A program made the translations under genes and the position numbers. The notes beneath the pieces are model-generated. The model was not told the DNA's origin, searched no databases, and worked only from the letters and a program-made list of their open reading frames with translations. Below are positions 40,937 through 51,195 of a DNA stretch of 64,000 nucleotides, one piece after another (the stretch's first letter is position 1; every line of letters begins with the position of its first letter). The stretch lies in NCBI RefSeq assembly GCF_000472545.1, contig NZ_AWZV01000004.1, positions 248,001-312,000 of the forward strand, written 5' to 3'. This DNA is from Burkholderia sp. WSM2232 (lineage in GTDB: Bacteria > Pseudomonadota > Gammaproteobacteria > Burkholderiales > Burkholderiaceae).

Positions 40937-41689
40937 ATGAAGCATCACGATCAGGTCGCCGACGCCTTTGGCTCGACCGCCGCCGCCTATTTGACGAGTC
41001 CAACCCATGCAAGCGGCGCCGATCTGCGCACGCTGGCCGAAGCGGTTGCCGCGACGCCGGGCGCAACGGTGCTGGACATGGGCTGCGGCGCGGGCCACGC
41101 GAGCTTCGCCGTGGCGCCGCACGCAAAAGAGGTGGTCGCGTACGACATCGCTGCACCGATGCTTGCCACTGTCGAAGGGGCGGCCAAGGAGCGCGCCCTC
41201 GCCAACATTCGCACCCAGCAGGGCGCCGCTGAAAGCCTCCCGTTCGACGATCACACCTTCGACTGGGTGATCAGCCGCATGAGCGCGCACCACTGGCACG
41301 ACGTCGCGCCCGCGCTGGCCGAAGTGCGGCGCGTGCTGAAGCCGCGCGGCAGAGTGTTGTTCATCGACATTGCGGGCATCGACCATCCGCTGCTCGACAC
41401 GCATATTCAGGCCGTCGAGCTGTTGCGCGACGGCTCGCACATTCGCGATTACCGTGCCGACGAATGGCTCGCGATGTTCGAAGCCGCGGGCTTCAAGGCG
41501 TCGATTCGCGAGCGTTGGCGTATCGACATCGAGTTCGGCTCGTGGGTCGCTCGCATGCGCACGCCCGAGCCGCGCGTGGTCGCGATCCAATCGCTGTGGC
41601 GCGGCGCGCCGGATGAAGTGCGGCAGTATTTCGACGTGCAGGAAGATGGCTCGTTCAAGCTGGATGCGTTGATGATCGACGCGAGTTGA
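40937..41689 (+). CDS. class I SAM-dependent methyltransferase
   Basis: A 250-residue Methyltransf_11-type enzyme (UbiE/YcgJ-like). SAM-binding motif I is TVLDMGCGAGHASFAVA (about residues 44-60), motif II is the acidic VVAYDIAAPML, and the later conserved segments are SLPFDDHTFDWVISRMSAHHW and VLKPRGRVLFIDIAG. The ATG 40937 follows CGGAG. Divergent from an XRE-MmyB regulator, which probably controls it. Acceptor substrate unknown. Confidence 0.87.
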   Translation: MKHHDQVADAFGSTAAAYLTSPTHASGADLRTLAEAVAATPGATVLDMGCGAGHASFAVAPHAKEVVAYDIAAPMLATVEGAAKERALANIRTQQGAAESLPFDDHTFDWVISRMSAHHWHDVAPALAEVRRVLKPRGRVLFIDIAGIDHPLLDTHIQAVELLRDGSHIRDYRADEWLAMFEAAGFKASIRERWRIDIEFGSWVARMRTPEPRVVAIQSLWRGAPDEVRQYFDVQEDGSFKLDALMIDAS

Positions 41690-41800
41690 GCGCTGCTAGT
41701 TGAGCGACATGAGTTGGGCGACAGGAGTTGGGCGACATGAGGCGAGCGATATGAGGCGAGCGATATGAGGCGAGCGCAGAGCTGAGCGACGTGCGCTGCG
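41686..41800 (+). repeat. degenerate 14-bp tandem repeat starting at the methyltransferase stop
   Basis: About seven units of consensus AGTTGGGCGACATG / AGGCGAGCGATATG. The best block, 41740-41775, has identical neighbours. The repeat begins at the methyltransferase stop codon, so TGA is part of the first unit. Confidence 0.75.
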
Positions 41801-41854
41801 AATGCAATTGCTGCGTCGATTGCCAGCATCGCTCGCAATGCAACCGCACGCGAC

Positions 41855-41896
41855 AAAAACAAAAGCCGGCCGTGGCAACGTGTCCACGTCCGGCTT
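41855..41896 (-). terminator. Rho-independent terminator after ppc
   Basis: 13-nt arms AAGCCGGCCGTGG / CCACGTCCGGCTT (one mismatch) at 41863-41875 and 41884-41896, followed on the minus strand by TTGTTTTTG, 58 nt beyond the ppc stop. Confidence 0.85.
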
Positions 41897-41953
41897 CATT
41901 GATTCAGAGCGCAGCGGCGCCCGCAAGATACGCCGCCGCCGGTTTCGCAGGCG

Positions 41954-44900
41954 TTAGCCCGTATTGCGCAAGCCCGCCGCAATCCCGTTGATGGTCAAAT
42001 GAATCCCGCGCCGCACGCGCGCGTTGGTATCGCCCGCGCGGTGACGTTTGAGCAGTTCCACTTGCAGGTGATTGAGCGGGTCGAGATACGGAAAACGGTT
42101 CTTGATGGAACGCGCGAGCAGCGGATTTTCCGCGAGCCGCTCGCTCTTGCCGCTGATCTCCGACAACACCTTCGAAGTGCGCTCCCATTCCGCGACGATC
42201 CGCTCGAACACATGCTTGCGCAGCTTCTTGTCGGAGACGAGTGCCGCATAGCGCGAGGCCACCGCAAGGTCGGTTTTCGCGAGCACCATGTCCATGTTCG
42301 AGAGCAGCGTCGAAAAGAACGGCCAGCTCTTGTGCATCTTCCTGAGCAGTGCAAGGCGGCGTGCGCGTTCGGCGTCGCCAGGCGCGCCGTCGAGATACGC
42401 GCCGACCGCGCTGCCGAAGCCGTACCATCCGGTCAGCAGCAGGCGGCACTGGCCCCACGAGAAGCCCCAGGGAATCGCTCGCAGGTCTTCTATCTTGCGC
42501 TGCTTCGGGTCCTGCAATTTGCGTGACGCCGGACGGCTGCCAATGTTGAGCTCCGCGATCTCCGAGATCGGCGTCGACTCGAAGAAATACTCTTTGAAAC
42601 CGGGTGTTTCGTACACGAGCGCGCGGTACGAGGCCATCGCCGCGTCGGACAACTGCTGCATTGTTTCTTCGAATGCGGGCAGCTCGGCGGGCGCATTGCC
42701 ATGCGGCAGCAGCGACGCTTCGAGCGTCGCCGCCACCACCGTTTCCAGATTGCGCCGGCCGATGTCCGGATTGCCGAACTTGCTTGCGATCACCTCGCCT
42801 TGCTCGGTGAGGCGGATCTGGCCGTCGACGGTGCCAGGCGGCTGCGACAGAATCGCCTGATAGGTCGGGCCGCCGCCACGGCCGACGGTGCCGCCGCGTC
42901 CGTGGAATAGGCGCAGCGTAATGCCGCGCTCGTTGAAGAGCGAGACGAGCGCGAGTTCGGCGCGATACAGCTCCCAGTTCGACGTAAGGAAGCCACCGTC
43001 CTTGTTGCTGTCCGAATAGCCGAGCATCACTTCCTGCTCGTTGCCCTGATGCTCGATAATCGAATCGGCGCCCGGCAGCGCAAGCAGATCGCGCATGATG
43101 TGCGGCGCGTTGCGCAGATCAGGGATCGTCTCGAAGAGCGGAATCACCATCAGCGCCGCCTTGGCCGGATCGTCCGGATTGCCGAGTTGTCCTTGCAGCA
43201 GCCCGGTCTCTTTTTGCAGCAGCATCACTTCCACCAGATCGCTGACCGTTTCCGTGTGCGAAATGATGTAGTTGCGCACCGCGCGCGCGCCGAATTTCTC
43301 GCGCGTGACGCGAGCCTGCTCGAGCACGCCAAGCTCGCTTTTCACGAGATCCGAGTACTCGGCATAGGGCAGACGCAACGGGCGCGGCTGTGCGAGTTCC
43401 GCGAGCAGCACCGCGAGCTTCCCGCTTTCGGCGAGCGCCGCGTAGTCGTCGTGCACGCCCGCGCGCTCGAGCAGTTCCGCGATCACCGCTTCGTGAATGT
43501 CCGAACTCTGGCGCAAGTCGATGCTCGCCAGATGGAAGCCGAACACTTCGGCTGCGCGCGCGAGCGGTGCGAGACGCGGCGCGGCAAGCGGCGCACCGTG
43601 GTGCGCGGCGAGCGAATCGATCAGCACGTGCAGGTCACGCACGAACTCCGAGGCGTCGTCATAGGGCGTTGCGCGGATCGGCGCTGCGCCGCGGCCGGCG
43701 CTGCGCAGCGGCACGCTGCCTTCGCCGAGGCGCACGCGCGCGCTTGCCGCGAGCCGCGTGTACATGCCGATGAGCGCGCGCCGGTACGGCTCGTCCGTGC
43801 GATGCGGCGAGCGGTCCGGCGAAATGTCGGCGAGCGCTTTCAGTTCGTCGCTTGCGCCCGCGAGCAGATTCGACACGGACAACTCTGCGCCCAGCTTGTG
43901 CACCTGCTCCAGATAGTGCTCGAAGATCACCTCGGCCTGGCGCGCAATGGCGTGCTCGAGCGTTTCGGCGGTGACGTTCGGATTGCCGTCGCGGTCGCCG
44001 CCGATCCAGCTGCCCATCTGGAAGAAGGGCGGCAGGCGTGCTTCGAGGCCGTGCTCTTTCAGCGCTTCTTCGATATCGGCGTAGAGCGCGGGGATTTCCT
44101 CGAGGAAAGTTGCGCGGTAGTACGACAGTGCGTTCTCGATTTCGTCGGCCACGGTCAGGCGCGAATCGCGCAGCATGCGCGTTTGCCAGAGCGATGTGAC
44201 GCGTGCGCGCAACATGGTTTCGTTGTGCGTACGTTCGCGCTCGGTCAACTGCTGGTCGCGCTCGGCGAGCAGGCGCGCGACGTCGTGCTCGGCGTCGAGA
44301 ATGCTCTTGCGCTGCACTTCGGTGGGGTGTGCCGTCAGCACGGGCACGATCAGCGCGTCGTTGAAGAACTGTTGCAGCACCGGCGTCGCGGCGGCGCCCG
44401 CTTCGACCAGTCTCTCCAGCGCATAGGCAATGCTGCCCGGCTGCGCGGCCGAGCCTGCCAGCGCGTGAATGCGGTGACGGCGATTGCGGTGACGGTCTTC
44501 CGCGATATTGGCGAGATGCGAGAAGTAGCTGAACGCGCGCACCACGCTCACCGTTTGTTCGGGGCTCAGCGAGCGCAGCTTTTTGTCGAGCGTCTGCGCG
44601 GCGGCGTTGTCGTCCTCGCGGCGAAAGCGCACGGCTGTCTGCCGGATCGTTTCGACGACGTCGAACACTTCGTCGCCTTCCTGTTCGCGCAGCACGTCGC
44701 CAAGCAGCCGTCCAAGATAGCGGATGTCCTGGAAGAGCGGATGGTCCTTGTCGTCGCGCGTGCGGCCGTTGGTTTTCGGCGCGGCCACCGGCGTGTCGGC
44801 GGATACGGCTTGCAGGGCCGGCGTGGGCCGGGCGGCCTCGCCTTTCGTCTTCCTGGCGGAAGGGACGGCCTCGCCGGACTTGCCCGGCTTCGGCATCTTC

Positions 44901-45247
44901 ACGGCTTTGTCCGCTTTATCCGCTTTGAGCGCTTTTCCTGCTTTATCGGCTTTGTCAGCTTTACCCGCTTTGACGGCCACGGAGGTTTTGCCGGCCTTGC
45001 CGGCTTTCAGGGCCTTGGTGGCAGTAGCGGCGTTGCTGGCTTTTTCGGTCTTGGCGGCTTTCGCGGCCGTGGTGGCCTTCGCGGCTGTGGCGGCCTTCGC
45101 GTTCGACATCGCGCGTTTGGACTTGGCCGCCGGGGCGGCGTCGGCGGTGATCGTTGCGGAAGCCGGGAGCTCGCCGGCGTCGGCAGTGGAAGCGTTGGGC
45201 GATGCAGTGTTGCGGCGGGCGGAGCGCGCCGATCCAGAAGACGTCAC
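41954..45247 (-). CDS. ppc: phosphoenolpyruvate carboxylase with Lys/Ala-rich N-terminal extension
   Basis: A 1097-residue enzyme that carboxylates PEP to oxaloacetate. The catalytic core starts near residue 168 ([20 protein letters not shown]) and shows [14 protein letters not shown] (catalytic His), [51 protein letters not shown] and the C-terminal [12 protein letters not shown]. The first 165 residues are low-complexity, rich in Ala, Lys, Thr and Asp, with [24 protein letters not shown] repeats, like a histone H1 tail. The chosen start is GTG 45247, 7 nt after GAGGAAA. Met47 is an alternative that would still keep the Lys/Ala block. Typical Ppc has 880-1000 residues. Divergent from hemC. 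Confidence 0.95.
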   Translation of the reverse strand: MTSSGSARSARRNTASPNASTADAGELPASATITADAAPAAKSKRAMSNAKAATAAKATTAAKAAKTEKASNAATATKALKAGKAGKTSVAVKAGKADKADKAGKALKADKADKAVKMPKPGKSGEAVPSARKTKGEAARPTPALQAVSADTPVAAPKTNGRTRDDKDHPLFQDIRYLGRLLGDVLREQEGDEVFDVVETIRQTAVRFRREDDNAAAQTLDKKLRSLSPEQTVSVVRAFSYFSHLANIAEDRHRNRRHRIHALAGSAAQPGSIAYALERLVEAGAAATPVLQQFFNDALIVPVLTAHPTEVQRKSILDAEHDVARLLAERDQQLTERERTHNETMLRARVTSLWQTRMLRDSRLTVADEIENALSYYRATFLEEIPALYADIEEALKEHGLEARLPPFFQMGSWIGGDRDGNPNVTAETLEHAIARQAEVIFEHYLEQVHKLGAELSVSNLLAGASDELKALADISPDRSPHRTDEPYRRALIGMYTRLAASARVRLGEGSVPLRSAGRGAAPIRATPYDDASEFVRDLHVLIDSLAAHHGAPLAAPRLAPLARAAEVFGFHLASIDLRQSSDIHEAVIAELLERAGVHDDYAALAESGKLAVLLAELAQPRPLRLPYAEYSDLVKSELGVLEQARVTREKFGARAVRNYIISHTETVSDLVEVMLLQKETGLLQGQLGNPDDPAKAALMVIPLFETIPDLRNAPHIMRDLLALPGADSIIEHQGNEQEVMLGYSDSNKDGGFLTSNWELYRAELALVSLFNERGITLRLFHGRGGTVGRGGGPTYQAILSQPPGTVDGQIRLTEQGEVIASKFGNPDIGRRNLETVVAATLEASLLPHGNAPAELPAFEETMQQLSDAAMASYRALVYETPGFKEYFFESTPISEIAELNIGSRPASRKLQDPKQRKIEDLRAIPWGFSWGQCRLLLTGWYGFGSAVGAYLDGAPGDAERARRLALLRKMHKSWPFFSTLLSNMDMVLAKTDLAVASRYAALVSDKKLRKHVFERIVAEWERTSKVLSEISGKSERLAENPLLARSIKNRFPYLDPLNHLQVELLKRHRAGDTNARVRRGIHLTINGIAAGLRNTG

Positions 45248-45686
45248 GATGGGTTTCCTCAGGGAAGCCAGGGTCTGTTAAGTGATGAACTGCTACTGCG
45301 GAACTCGAAACTGCACTGAACTGCCACGTGAACTGCATGAAGCGGTATGCACCGATGACGATACGTCGGAGAGGAGGGCCGCGCTCGCACGAACTCTGCA
45401 TACGGCGCATGGTGCGCCGCATTGAATCATCGCGCATGCAGCGGCGCGATGCGCGAACGATCGTGCGCGAAGAGGCTGCGGCAAGACAGCCGCGAGACCT
45501 CGTGGGACGGCCGCGCATGGCGCGAAGCCCGTCTCCTCCGTCGTTACCGCGTCGGCACGGTGCCCCGCTGCACCGCGATTCGAGCCTTGCTCCGCAAGGG
45601 GCGGCAGGGGGCGAACCGAGGGGAGAACGCAAGGGCGCGTGCTAACATTCCTTGTTATTTGATCCCGTCATTCAATCGACAAGCTA
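45248..45686. promoter_or_regulatory. divergent ppc/hemC intergenic region with TGAACTGC repeats
   Basis: 439 nt without a gene. Three exact TGAACTGC copies (45286, 45317, 45329) and a related AAACTGC (45308) lie just upstream of ppc. Promoters for both ppc and hemC must be here, but no consensus pair stands out. Confidence 0.4.
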
Positions 45687-46835
45687 ATGAACACCGAGAC
45701 GTTTGCCGCGCCACCCCACACGCTTGTGATTGCTTCGCGAGAGAGCCGCCTTGCCATGTGGCAGGCGGAGCATGTGCAATGTGCGCTGCACAAATTATAT
45801 CCATCTTGCGACGTAAAAATCCTCGGAATGACGACACGCGGCGATCAGATTCTCGACCGTACGCTGTCGAAGGTGGGGGGCAAGGGTCTCTTCGTCAAGG
45901 AACTGGAAGCCGCGCTCGCCGACGGCCGCGCCGATCTGGCCGTGCATTCGCTCAAGGACGTGCCGATGGAATTGCCCGCGGGCTTCGCGCTGTCCACCAT
46001 CATGGAGCGCGAAGACCCGCGCGACGCGCTGGTATCGAACGATTACGAGTCGCTCGCCGCGCTGCCGGCGGGCGCGGTGGTGGGCACCTCGAGCCTGCGC
46101 CGCGAAGCGATGCTGTGCATGCGCTATCCGCATCTCGAAGTGCGTCCGCTGCGCGGCAATCTGGACACGCGCCTCGCCAAGCTCGACCGCGGCGATTACG
46201 CCGCGATCATTCTCGCGGCAGCAGGTTTGAAGCGCCTAGGTCTTGGCGACAGGATTCGCGCGCTGCTCGATCCGCAAGACAGCTTGCCCGCTGCAGGGCA
46301 GGGCGCGCTCGGCATTGAAATTCGCGCCGATCGGGCCGATCTCGCGGCGTGGCTCGCGCCGCTGCATCACGAGCATACGGCGGCAGCCGTCGAGGCGGAG
46401 CGCATGGTGTCGCGCGCGCTCGGCGGCAGTTGCGAAGTGCCGCTCGCTGCGTATGCAGAGTGGCATGACGGCGCGTTGCACCTGCGCGGCGTCGTGGCCA
46501 CGCCCGATGGCCGGCGCGTGCTGAGCGCGCAGGCCTCGGCGCCCGCACCGACCGTGGAGCGCGCCGTGGCGTTGGGCCGCGAAGTGGCGAGCGCGCTCGA
46601 ACAGCAAGGCGCGATGGAGATTGTCCGCGCGCTGAGTACGGCAAGCGGGCCGGCGGCGCGCGTGCAGGAGGGCGCCGGTACGGACTTCGAGAAGGGCGCG
46701 GATCAAGGCGCAGGCAAGGGCGCGGACCAAGGCGCGGGTGAAGGCACGAACCAGGGCGCAGGCAAAGGCGCAGCCCAGGGCCCGGACAACAGCGCCGACA
46801 ACGGCCCGGCCAACCGCCCGGTGTCCGGCGACTGA
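45687..46835 (+). CDS. hemC: porphobilinogen deaminase (hydroxymethylbilane synthase) with repeat tail
   Basis: A 382-residue enzyme joining four porphobilinogens into hydroxymethylbilane. Core: [62 protein letters not shown], and the cofactor Cys in [14 protein letters not shown]. Usual length is about 310-330; here about 60 extra residues follow [15 protein letters not shown]. They include 8-residue repeats [24 protein letters not shown] (24-bp units at nt 46,695-46,790). First gene of the hem operon; its stop overlaps the next start by 1 nt. Confidence 0.95.
   Translation: MNTETFAAPPHTLVIASRESRLAMWQAEHVQCALHKLYPSCDVKILGMTTRGDQILDRTLSKVGGKGLFVKELEAALADGRADLAVHSLKDVPMELPAGFALSTIMEREDPRDALVSNDYESLAALPAGAVVGTSSLRREAMLCMRYPHLEVRPLRGNLDTRLAKLDRGDYAAIILAAAGLKRLGLGDRIRALLDPQDSLPAAGQGALGIEIRADRADLAAWLAPLHHEHTAAAVEAERMVSRALGGSCEVPLAAYAEWHDGALHLRGVVATPDGRRVLSAQASAPAPTVERAVALGREVASALEQQGAMEIVRALSTASGPAARVQEGAGTDFEKGADQGAGKGADQGAGEGTNQGAGKGAAQGPDNSADNGPANRPVSGD
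46695..46790 (+). repeat. 24-bp tandem repeat inside the hemC 3' end
   Basis: Three to four in-frame 24-bp units (46695, 46719, 46743, 46767), each encoding Gly-x-x-Gln-Gly-x-x-x, with base changes mostly silent between the first two. Confidence 0.8.
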
Positions 46836-48856
46836 TGGCGGCCGACACTCCACGCAACGCCTCATCGTCGAGCGCCGGTCAGGCGGCGTTCACGGTCGTC
46901 ATTACGCGACCGGCCGGTCAGTCGAGTGAGTTGATCGCACGGCTTGCCGCAGCCGGCGTCGCCACACTCGATTTTCCGCTCATCGACATAGCCCCGGTTG
47001 CGGACGACGCGCCGCTGCGCGCCGCGCTCGGTTCGCTGGAGCGTTATGCGCTCGTCGTATTCGTATCGCCCAACGCGATAGACCACGCGTTCGCGAAAAG
47101 CGGCGCGATCTGGCCGCATGCGTTGCCGCTCGGCGTGGTCGGGCCGGGCAGTGTGCGTGCGCTCGCGCGTCATGGCGTGAGTGCGCCGGGGCACCAGGTC
47201 ATCAGCCCGGCAGCGGGCGTGGATGACGAGAACGGCCGCTTCGATTCCGAGGGCCTGTACGCCGCGATCGAGGCCGCGCTCGGCGAGACGGGCCTGGAAG
47301 GCAAGCGTGTGCTGATCGTGCGCGGCGACGGCGGTCGCGAGTGGCTTGCGGATCGTCTGCGCGAAGCGGGGGCGCAGGTCGAGACGGTCGCCGCTTACCG
47401 GCGCCTCGTGCCCGAACCGTCTATCGCGGCCTGGGCGCGCGTTCATCAACTGCTGGCGGGCGAGGCGCATGCATGGCTGCTCACCAGTTCCGAGGGTGTG
47501 CGCAATCTGCACGAACTCGCGCAGGAACATCTCACCGCCGACGAAATCGCGCAGCTCAAGCGCGCGCTGCTCGTCACGCCGCATCCCCGTATCGCGCAGA
47601 CCGCGCGGGCATTGGGTTTTGATAGCATTACGGTGTCCGGCGCGGGCGACGAGCGCATCGCCCAAGCCCTGCTCGCCGCCCTGCCGACCGTAGTTCAACC
47701 GGTATCGTCCAATCCGGCTCATTCACCGGCTCAATCACGCATGACTGAAACGAACGCATCCACGAACGCTTCACCCCAGCCGGCCGCGACCGCCAGCTTG
47801 CCGCCGAACCAACCCTTCACGCCCTACGAAGCGCAGAAGCGCCGCAGCGCGAGCGGACCGCTGCTGTGGTTTGTCGTCGTGGTTCTGGCTTGCGCCGCGG
47901 GTGTGGGCGGCTATGCGCTCAATCGCAAACTCGAGCGCACCGAACAGCAGATTGCGCAGCGCCAGCAGGCGAACGACACGCAAACCAACGAGTTGCGCAT
48001 CAAGACCGAGCAGGCACTCGCCACGGTGCGTCAGTCCGACTCGCAGGTCGCGCAACTGGAGGGCAAGCTCGCCGATGCACAGGCCGCGCAGCAGGCGCTG
48101 CAACAGCAATATGCCGATCTCGCGCGCAATCGCGACGACTGGACACTCGCCGAGGTCGGGCAGATGCTTTCGGCCGCGAGCCAGCAATTGCAATTGACCG
48201 GCAACACACAGCTTGCGCTCTTCGCGCTGCAAAGCGCCGACACGCGGCTCGCGGCGTCCGACAGCACGCAGGCGGTCGCGGTGCGCAAGGCCATCGCGCA
48301 GGACATCGACAAGCTGAAGGCGGCGCCTTCCACCGACCTCACCGGCCTCGCCATCAAGCTCGACAACGCGGTCGATCAGGTGGACAGCCTGCCGCTTTCG
48401 GGCGAAGCGCCCATTGCGCATGCCACGCCGCGTGCGGCCACCTGGGCCGACACGGCGAAGGTCGCGGCGGCCACCGGCGAGCCGCGCTGGAAAGTGTGGT
48501 GGCGCGAAGTGACGAGCGGCATTGGCCAGCAGTTGACGAGCCTCGTGCAGGTGCGCCGCATCGACCACGCCGACGCGATGATGGTCGCGCCCGACCAGGG
48601 CTATTTCGTGCGTGAGAACGTGAAGCTGCGTCTGTTGTCCGCGCGGCTCGCGCTGCTGTCGCGCAACGAGACCACGCTTAAATCCGACCTGCAGGCAGCG
48701 CAGAACGCGCTGACGCGTTATTTCGATGCATCGTCGAAGAAAACGCAGAACGTGGTCGATCTCGTCAAGCAGGTCGAAGCCGGTTCAGCCGCAGTGGAGT
48801 TGCCGAATCTGAACACCAGTCTGCAAGCGGTCAATCAATACCGGAGCCGAGGTTAA
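46835..48856 (+). CDS. hemDX: fused uroporphyrinogen-III synthase / HemX membrane protein
   Basis: A 673-residue fusion. Residues about 10-285 are HemD, which closes hydroxymethylbilane to uroporphyrinogen III (TVVITRPAGQSSELIARLAAAG, VGPGSVRALARHGV, RVLIVRGDGGREWLAD, WLLTSSEGVRNL). After an Asn/Thr/Pro linker comes HemX: a membrane helix GPLLWFVVVVLACAAGVGGYAL, a long Gln/Ala-rich coiled coil (about 370-440) and a periplasmic domain. Such fusions are common in Burkholderiaceae. ATG overlaps the hemC stop (TGATG); hemY starts 2 nt after the stop. Confidence 0.92.
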   Translation: MAADTPRNASSSSAGQAAFTVVITRPAGQSSELIARLAAAGVATLDFPLIDIAPVADDAPLRAALGSLERYALVVFVSPNAIDHAFAKSGAIWPHALPLGVVGPGSVRALARHGVSAPGHQVISPAAGVDDENGRFDSEGLYAAIEAALGETGLEGKRVLIVRGDGGREWLADRLREAGAQVETVAAYRRLVPEPSIAAWARVHQLLAGEAHAWLLTSSEGVRNLHELAQEHLTADEIAQLKRALLVTPHPRIAQTARALGFDSITVSGAGDERIAQALLAALPTVVQPVSSNPAHSPAQSRMTETNASTNASPQPAATASLPPNQPFTPYEAQKRRSASGPLLWFVVVVLACAAGVGGYALNRKLERTEQQIAQRQQANDTQTNELRIKTEQALATVRQSDSQVAQLEGKLADAQAAQQALQQQYADLARNRDDWTLAEVGQMLSAASQQLQLTGNTQLALFALQSADTRLAASDSTQAVAVRKAIAQDIDKLKAAPSTDLTGLAIKLDNAVDQVDSLPLSGEAPIAHATPRAATWADTAKVAAATGEPRWKVWWREVTSGIGQQLTSLVQVRRIDHADAMMVAPDQGYFVRENVKLRLLSARLALLSRNETTLKSDLQAAQNALTRYFDASSKKTQNVVDLVKQVEAGSAAVELPNLNTSLQAVNQYRSRG

Positions 48857-48858
48857 TC

Positions 48859-50049
48859 ATGGCGATCCGGGGACTTCTATGGCTCGCGTTGCTCTTTGCC
48901 ATCGCGGTGGTGCTCGCGGTGGTGGGGCGCTTCGACATGGGACAGGTGCTGCTGGTGTATCCGCCGTACCGCGTCGACATGTCGTTGAATCTGTTCGTGG
49001 TCGGGCTGGTGGTGCTGTTCATTCTGCTCTACGCGCTCTTGCGCATCGTGCGCAATATCTGGAGGATGCCGCAGCGCGTGGCTGCGTACCGCGCCCGTGC
49101 GCGGGTGGCCAAGGCGCATGCGGCGCTGCGTGATGCGATCGGCAACCTGTACGCCGGGCGCTTTTCCCGTGCGGAAAAGGCCGCCAAAGATGCGCTTGCG
49201 AACGGCGACAACAAGGGCGCGGCTGGGTTGATCGCTGCAACGGCGGCGCATCGCATGCATGAATATGGGCGGCGCGACGAATGGCTCGCTCAGATCGACG
49301 AAGCCGACTGGCAGGACGCACGCCTGATGGCCACCGCCGACATGCGCGCCGACGGCCGCGACGCGGACGGCGCGCTGACCGCGCTCAAGGAAATGCAATC
49401 GCAGGGCGGCCGGCGTATTCACGCGCAACAAATCATGTTGCGCGCGCAACAGCAATTGAAGAACTGGGGCGAAGTGCTCAAGCTCGTCAAGACGCTGGAA
49501 AAGCGTGAGGCGATTCATCCGGCTGTCGCTGTGCGTTTGCGTCAACTGGCTGCGGAGAACCTGTTGCGCGATCGTCGGCATAACGCCGATGCGCTGCTCG
49601 AACTATGGAACTCGTTGACGCCCACGGAGCGCCATTCGCCGCGTCTCGCCGATCTGGCTGCGGAACTGCTGGTCGCGCTCAATCGTCCCCACGAGGCGCG
49701 CAAGATTGTCGAGGACGCGCTCGCGCAGAACTGGGACGCGCGTTTGCTGCGCCGTTATCCGGACACCGCGGGCGGCGACGCGTTGCCGCTGATCCAGAAG
49801 GCCGAGGCATGGCAGAAGGATCGTCCGGACGATGCAGACCTGTTGTTTGCGTTGGGGCGGCTTTGCCTGCACCAGCAGTTGTGGGGCAAGGCGCAGTCGT
49901 TCCTCGAACGCGCGTTGAAGCTGGCCGACAACGAGACGTTGAAGATCCGCTCGCATCGCGCGTTGGCTCGTCTGCACGAGCAGTTAGGCGATACCGAGAA
50001 GGCGAGCCTGCATTATCGCGAGAGTGCGTTGGCGATGAACATCGTGTGA
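48859..50049 (+). CDS. hemY: heme biosynthesis-associated TPR protein HemY
   Basis: A 396-residue inner-membrane protein. Two N-terminal helices (GLLWLALLFAIAVVLAVVGRF and NLFVVGLVVLFILLYALLRIV) surround VLLVYPPYRVDMS, the family signature; the rest is TPR-like helical repeats (for example DDADLLFALGRLCLHQQLWGKAQSFLERALKLAD). Not the oxygen-dependent oxidase of the same name in Bacillus; the exact role in heme synthesis is unsettled. Last gene of hemC-hemDX-hemY. Confidence 0.93.
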   Translation: MAIRGLLWLALLFAIAVVLAVVGRFDMGQVLLVYPPYRVDMSLNLFVVGLVVLFILLYALLRIVRNIWRMPQRVAAYRARARVAKAHAALRDAIGNLYAGRFSRAEKAAKDALANGDNKGAAGLIAATAAHRMHEYGRRDEWLAQIDEADWQDARLMATADMRADGRDADGALTALKEMQSQGGRRIHAQQIMLRAQQQLKNWGEVLKLVKTLEKREAIHPAVAVRLRQLAAENLLRDRRHNADALLELWNSLTPTERHSPRLADLAAELLVALNRPHEARKIVEDALAQNWDARLLRRYPDTAGGDALPLIQKAEAWQKDRPDDADLLFALGRLCLHQQLWGKAQSFLERALKLADNETLKIRSHRALARLHEQLGDTEKASLHYRESALAMNIV

Positions 50050-50109
50050 GGCTGGTTTTTGCCTGATGCGCGTTTGCTGAAGCGCACGCGATTTCGGATG
50101 TGATGACGG

Positions 50110-50144
50110 ATGGCCGCAGCGAGTGTTGCGGCCATTTTGTTTTG
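50110..50144 (+). terminator. Rho-independent terminator of the hem operon
   Basis: 9-bp stem ATGGCCGCA / TGCGGCCAT (50110-50118, 50127-50135) followed by TTTTGTTTTG, 61 nt after the hemY stop. Confidence 0.88.
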
Positions 50145-50258
50145 ACGATGCGCTGACGAGTAGAACGAGCGGCAGACTGGCGAACTGCATTCTTCGAGTC
50201 GCTACTCGCGCACACCTCATCATGACGTGTGCATGTTCCGAAGTTCGCCGGGCCGGCG

Positions 50259-51098
50259 TCATTCGCGAGGCTCACGAGGCGCGGCGAGCGTTCTGATCCG
50301 CTCGGCTATTTCGTCGTCGAGCGGGTTGTAGACGATCATGCTCAGGTCCGGTCGGCCATCGACGGAAAATGCCGAGTATTCGAGCTCGATAGCCCCCAGC
50401 TCGGGATGCCGCAGGCGCTTGACGTTGTCTCCGTCGCCGTGCCCAACCACCTCGTTGTCTCGCCACAGCGCTTCGAACTCGGGGCTTACGCGGCACAGTT
50501 CGTCCACGAGTTCGCCCACTTCGGATGCAAGGCCCGCGCGAGCCACGTCCGCTCTGAACCCGCCCACGACGAAGCGGGCGACGCTTTCCCAGTCGTGCTG
50601 CTTCGCACGGGCCGCCGGATCGCGAAACAGAAAGTACAGGATGTTGCGCTGACTGAGTGGCAGCGCGCCGTAGTCGGTCAGCACGACAGCAGCAGCGCGA
50701 TTCCAGGCAACGATGTCCCAGGTGGCGGTTCTGATCAGCGCCGGGCTCGCGTCGAGCAGATCGAGCAGCCGCTGCAACCGGGGGCTCACGCTTTTCACGG
50801 ACTTATAGCGGACCTCGGGCGGCCGCCCGAGACCAAGCATGAAGAGATGCTCGCGCTCTGCATCTGTGAGCAGCAAGGCGCTGGCGACCCGGTCCAGCAC
50901 TTGCGCCGAGGGCGCGCCACCGCGCCCCTGTTCGAGCCACGTGTACCAGGTCGGGCTGATATTCGCGCGCTGAGCGACCTCTTCGCGGCGCAGCCCTGGG
51001 GTTCGTCTGCGTCCGGAAAATCCGAAGCTGGCTGGATCGAGGCGGATGCGGCGGCTTTTGAGGAAATCTCCGAGTGACCTCGCTGTGTTCACTGGCAT
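50259..51098 (-). CDS. XRE-family regulator with MmyB-like ligand-binding domain (copy 2)
   Basis: A 279-residue regulator of the same architecture as the one at 39.9 kb. Helix-turn-helix in LGDFLKSRRIRLDPASFGF ... GLRREEVAQRANISPTWYTWLEQGR; MmyB-like domain with IRTATWDIVAWNRAAAVVL and RNILYFLFRDP. Divergent from an NAD(P)-binding reductase gene with 97 nt between start codons, so that gene is the likely target. Ligand unknown. Confidence 0.88.
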   Translation of the reverse strand: MPVNTARSLGDFLKSRRIRLDPASFGFSGRRRTPGLRREEVAQRANISPTWYTWLEQGRGGAPSAQVLDRVASALLLTDAEREHLFMLGLGRPPEVRYKSVKSVSPRLQRLLDLLDASPALIRTATWDIVAWNRAAAVVLTDYGALPLSQRNILYFLFRDPAARAKQHDWESVARFVVGGFRADVARAGLASEVGELVDELCRVSPEFEALWRDNEVVGHGDGDNVKRLRHPELGAIELEYSAFSVDGRPDLSMIVYNPLDDEIAERIRTLAAPREPRE

Positions 51099-51195
51099 GA
51101 TGACCCTGTTAGTCGCTTTACTATGATGAGATCACTACTTTAACGGGATACGCGAAGCCCGGATAGTGAGCGGGGTGACAACCAAGGAGCTCACT

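Noticed and set aside
43049..45319. 756-codon open frame opposite ppc
   Set aside because: Antisense shadow of ppc; composition typical of reverse-frame G+C-rich DNA and no ribosome-binding site.
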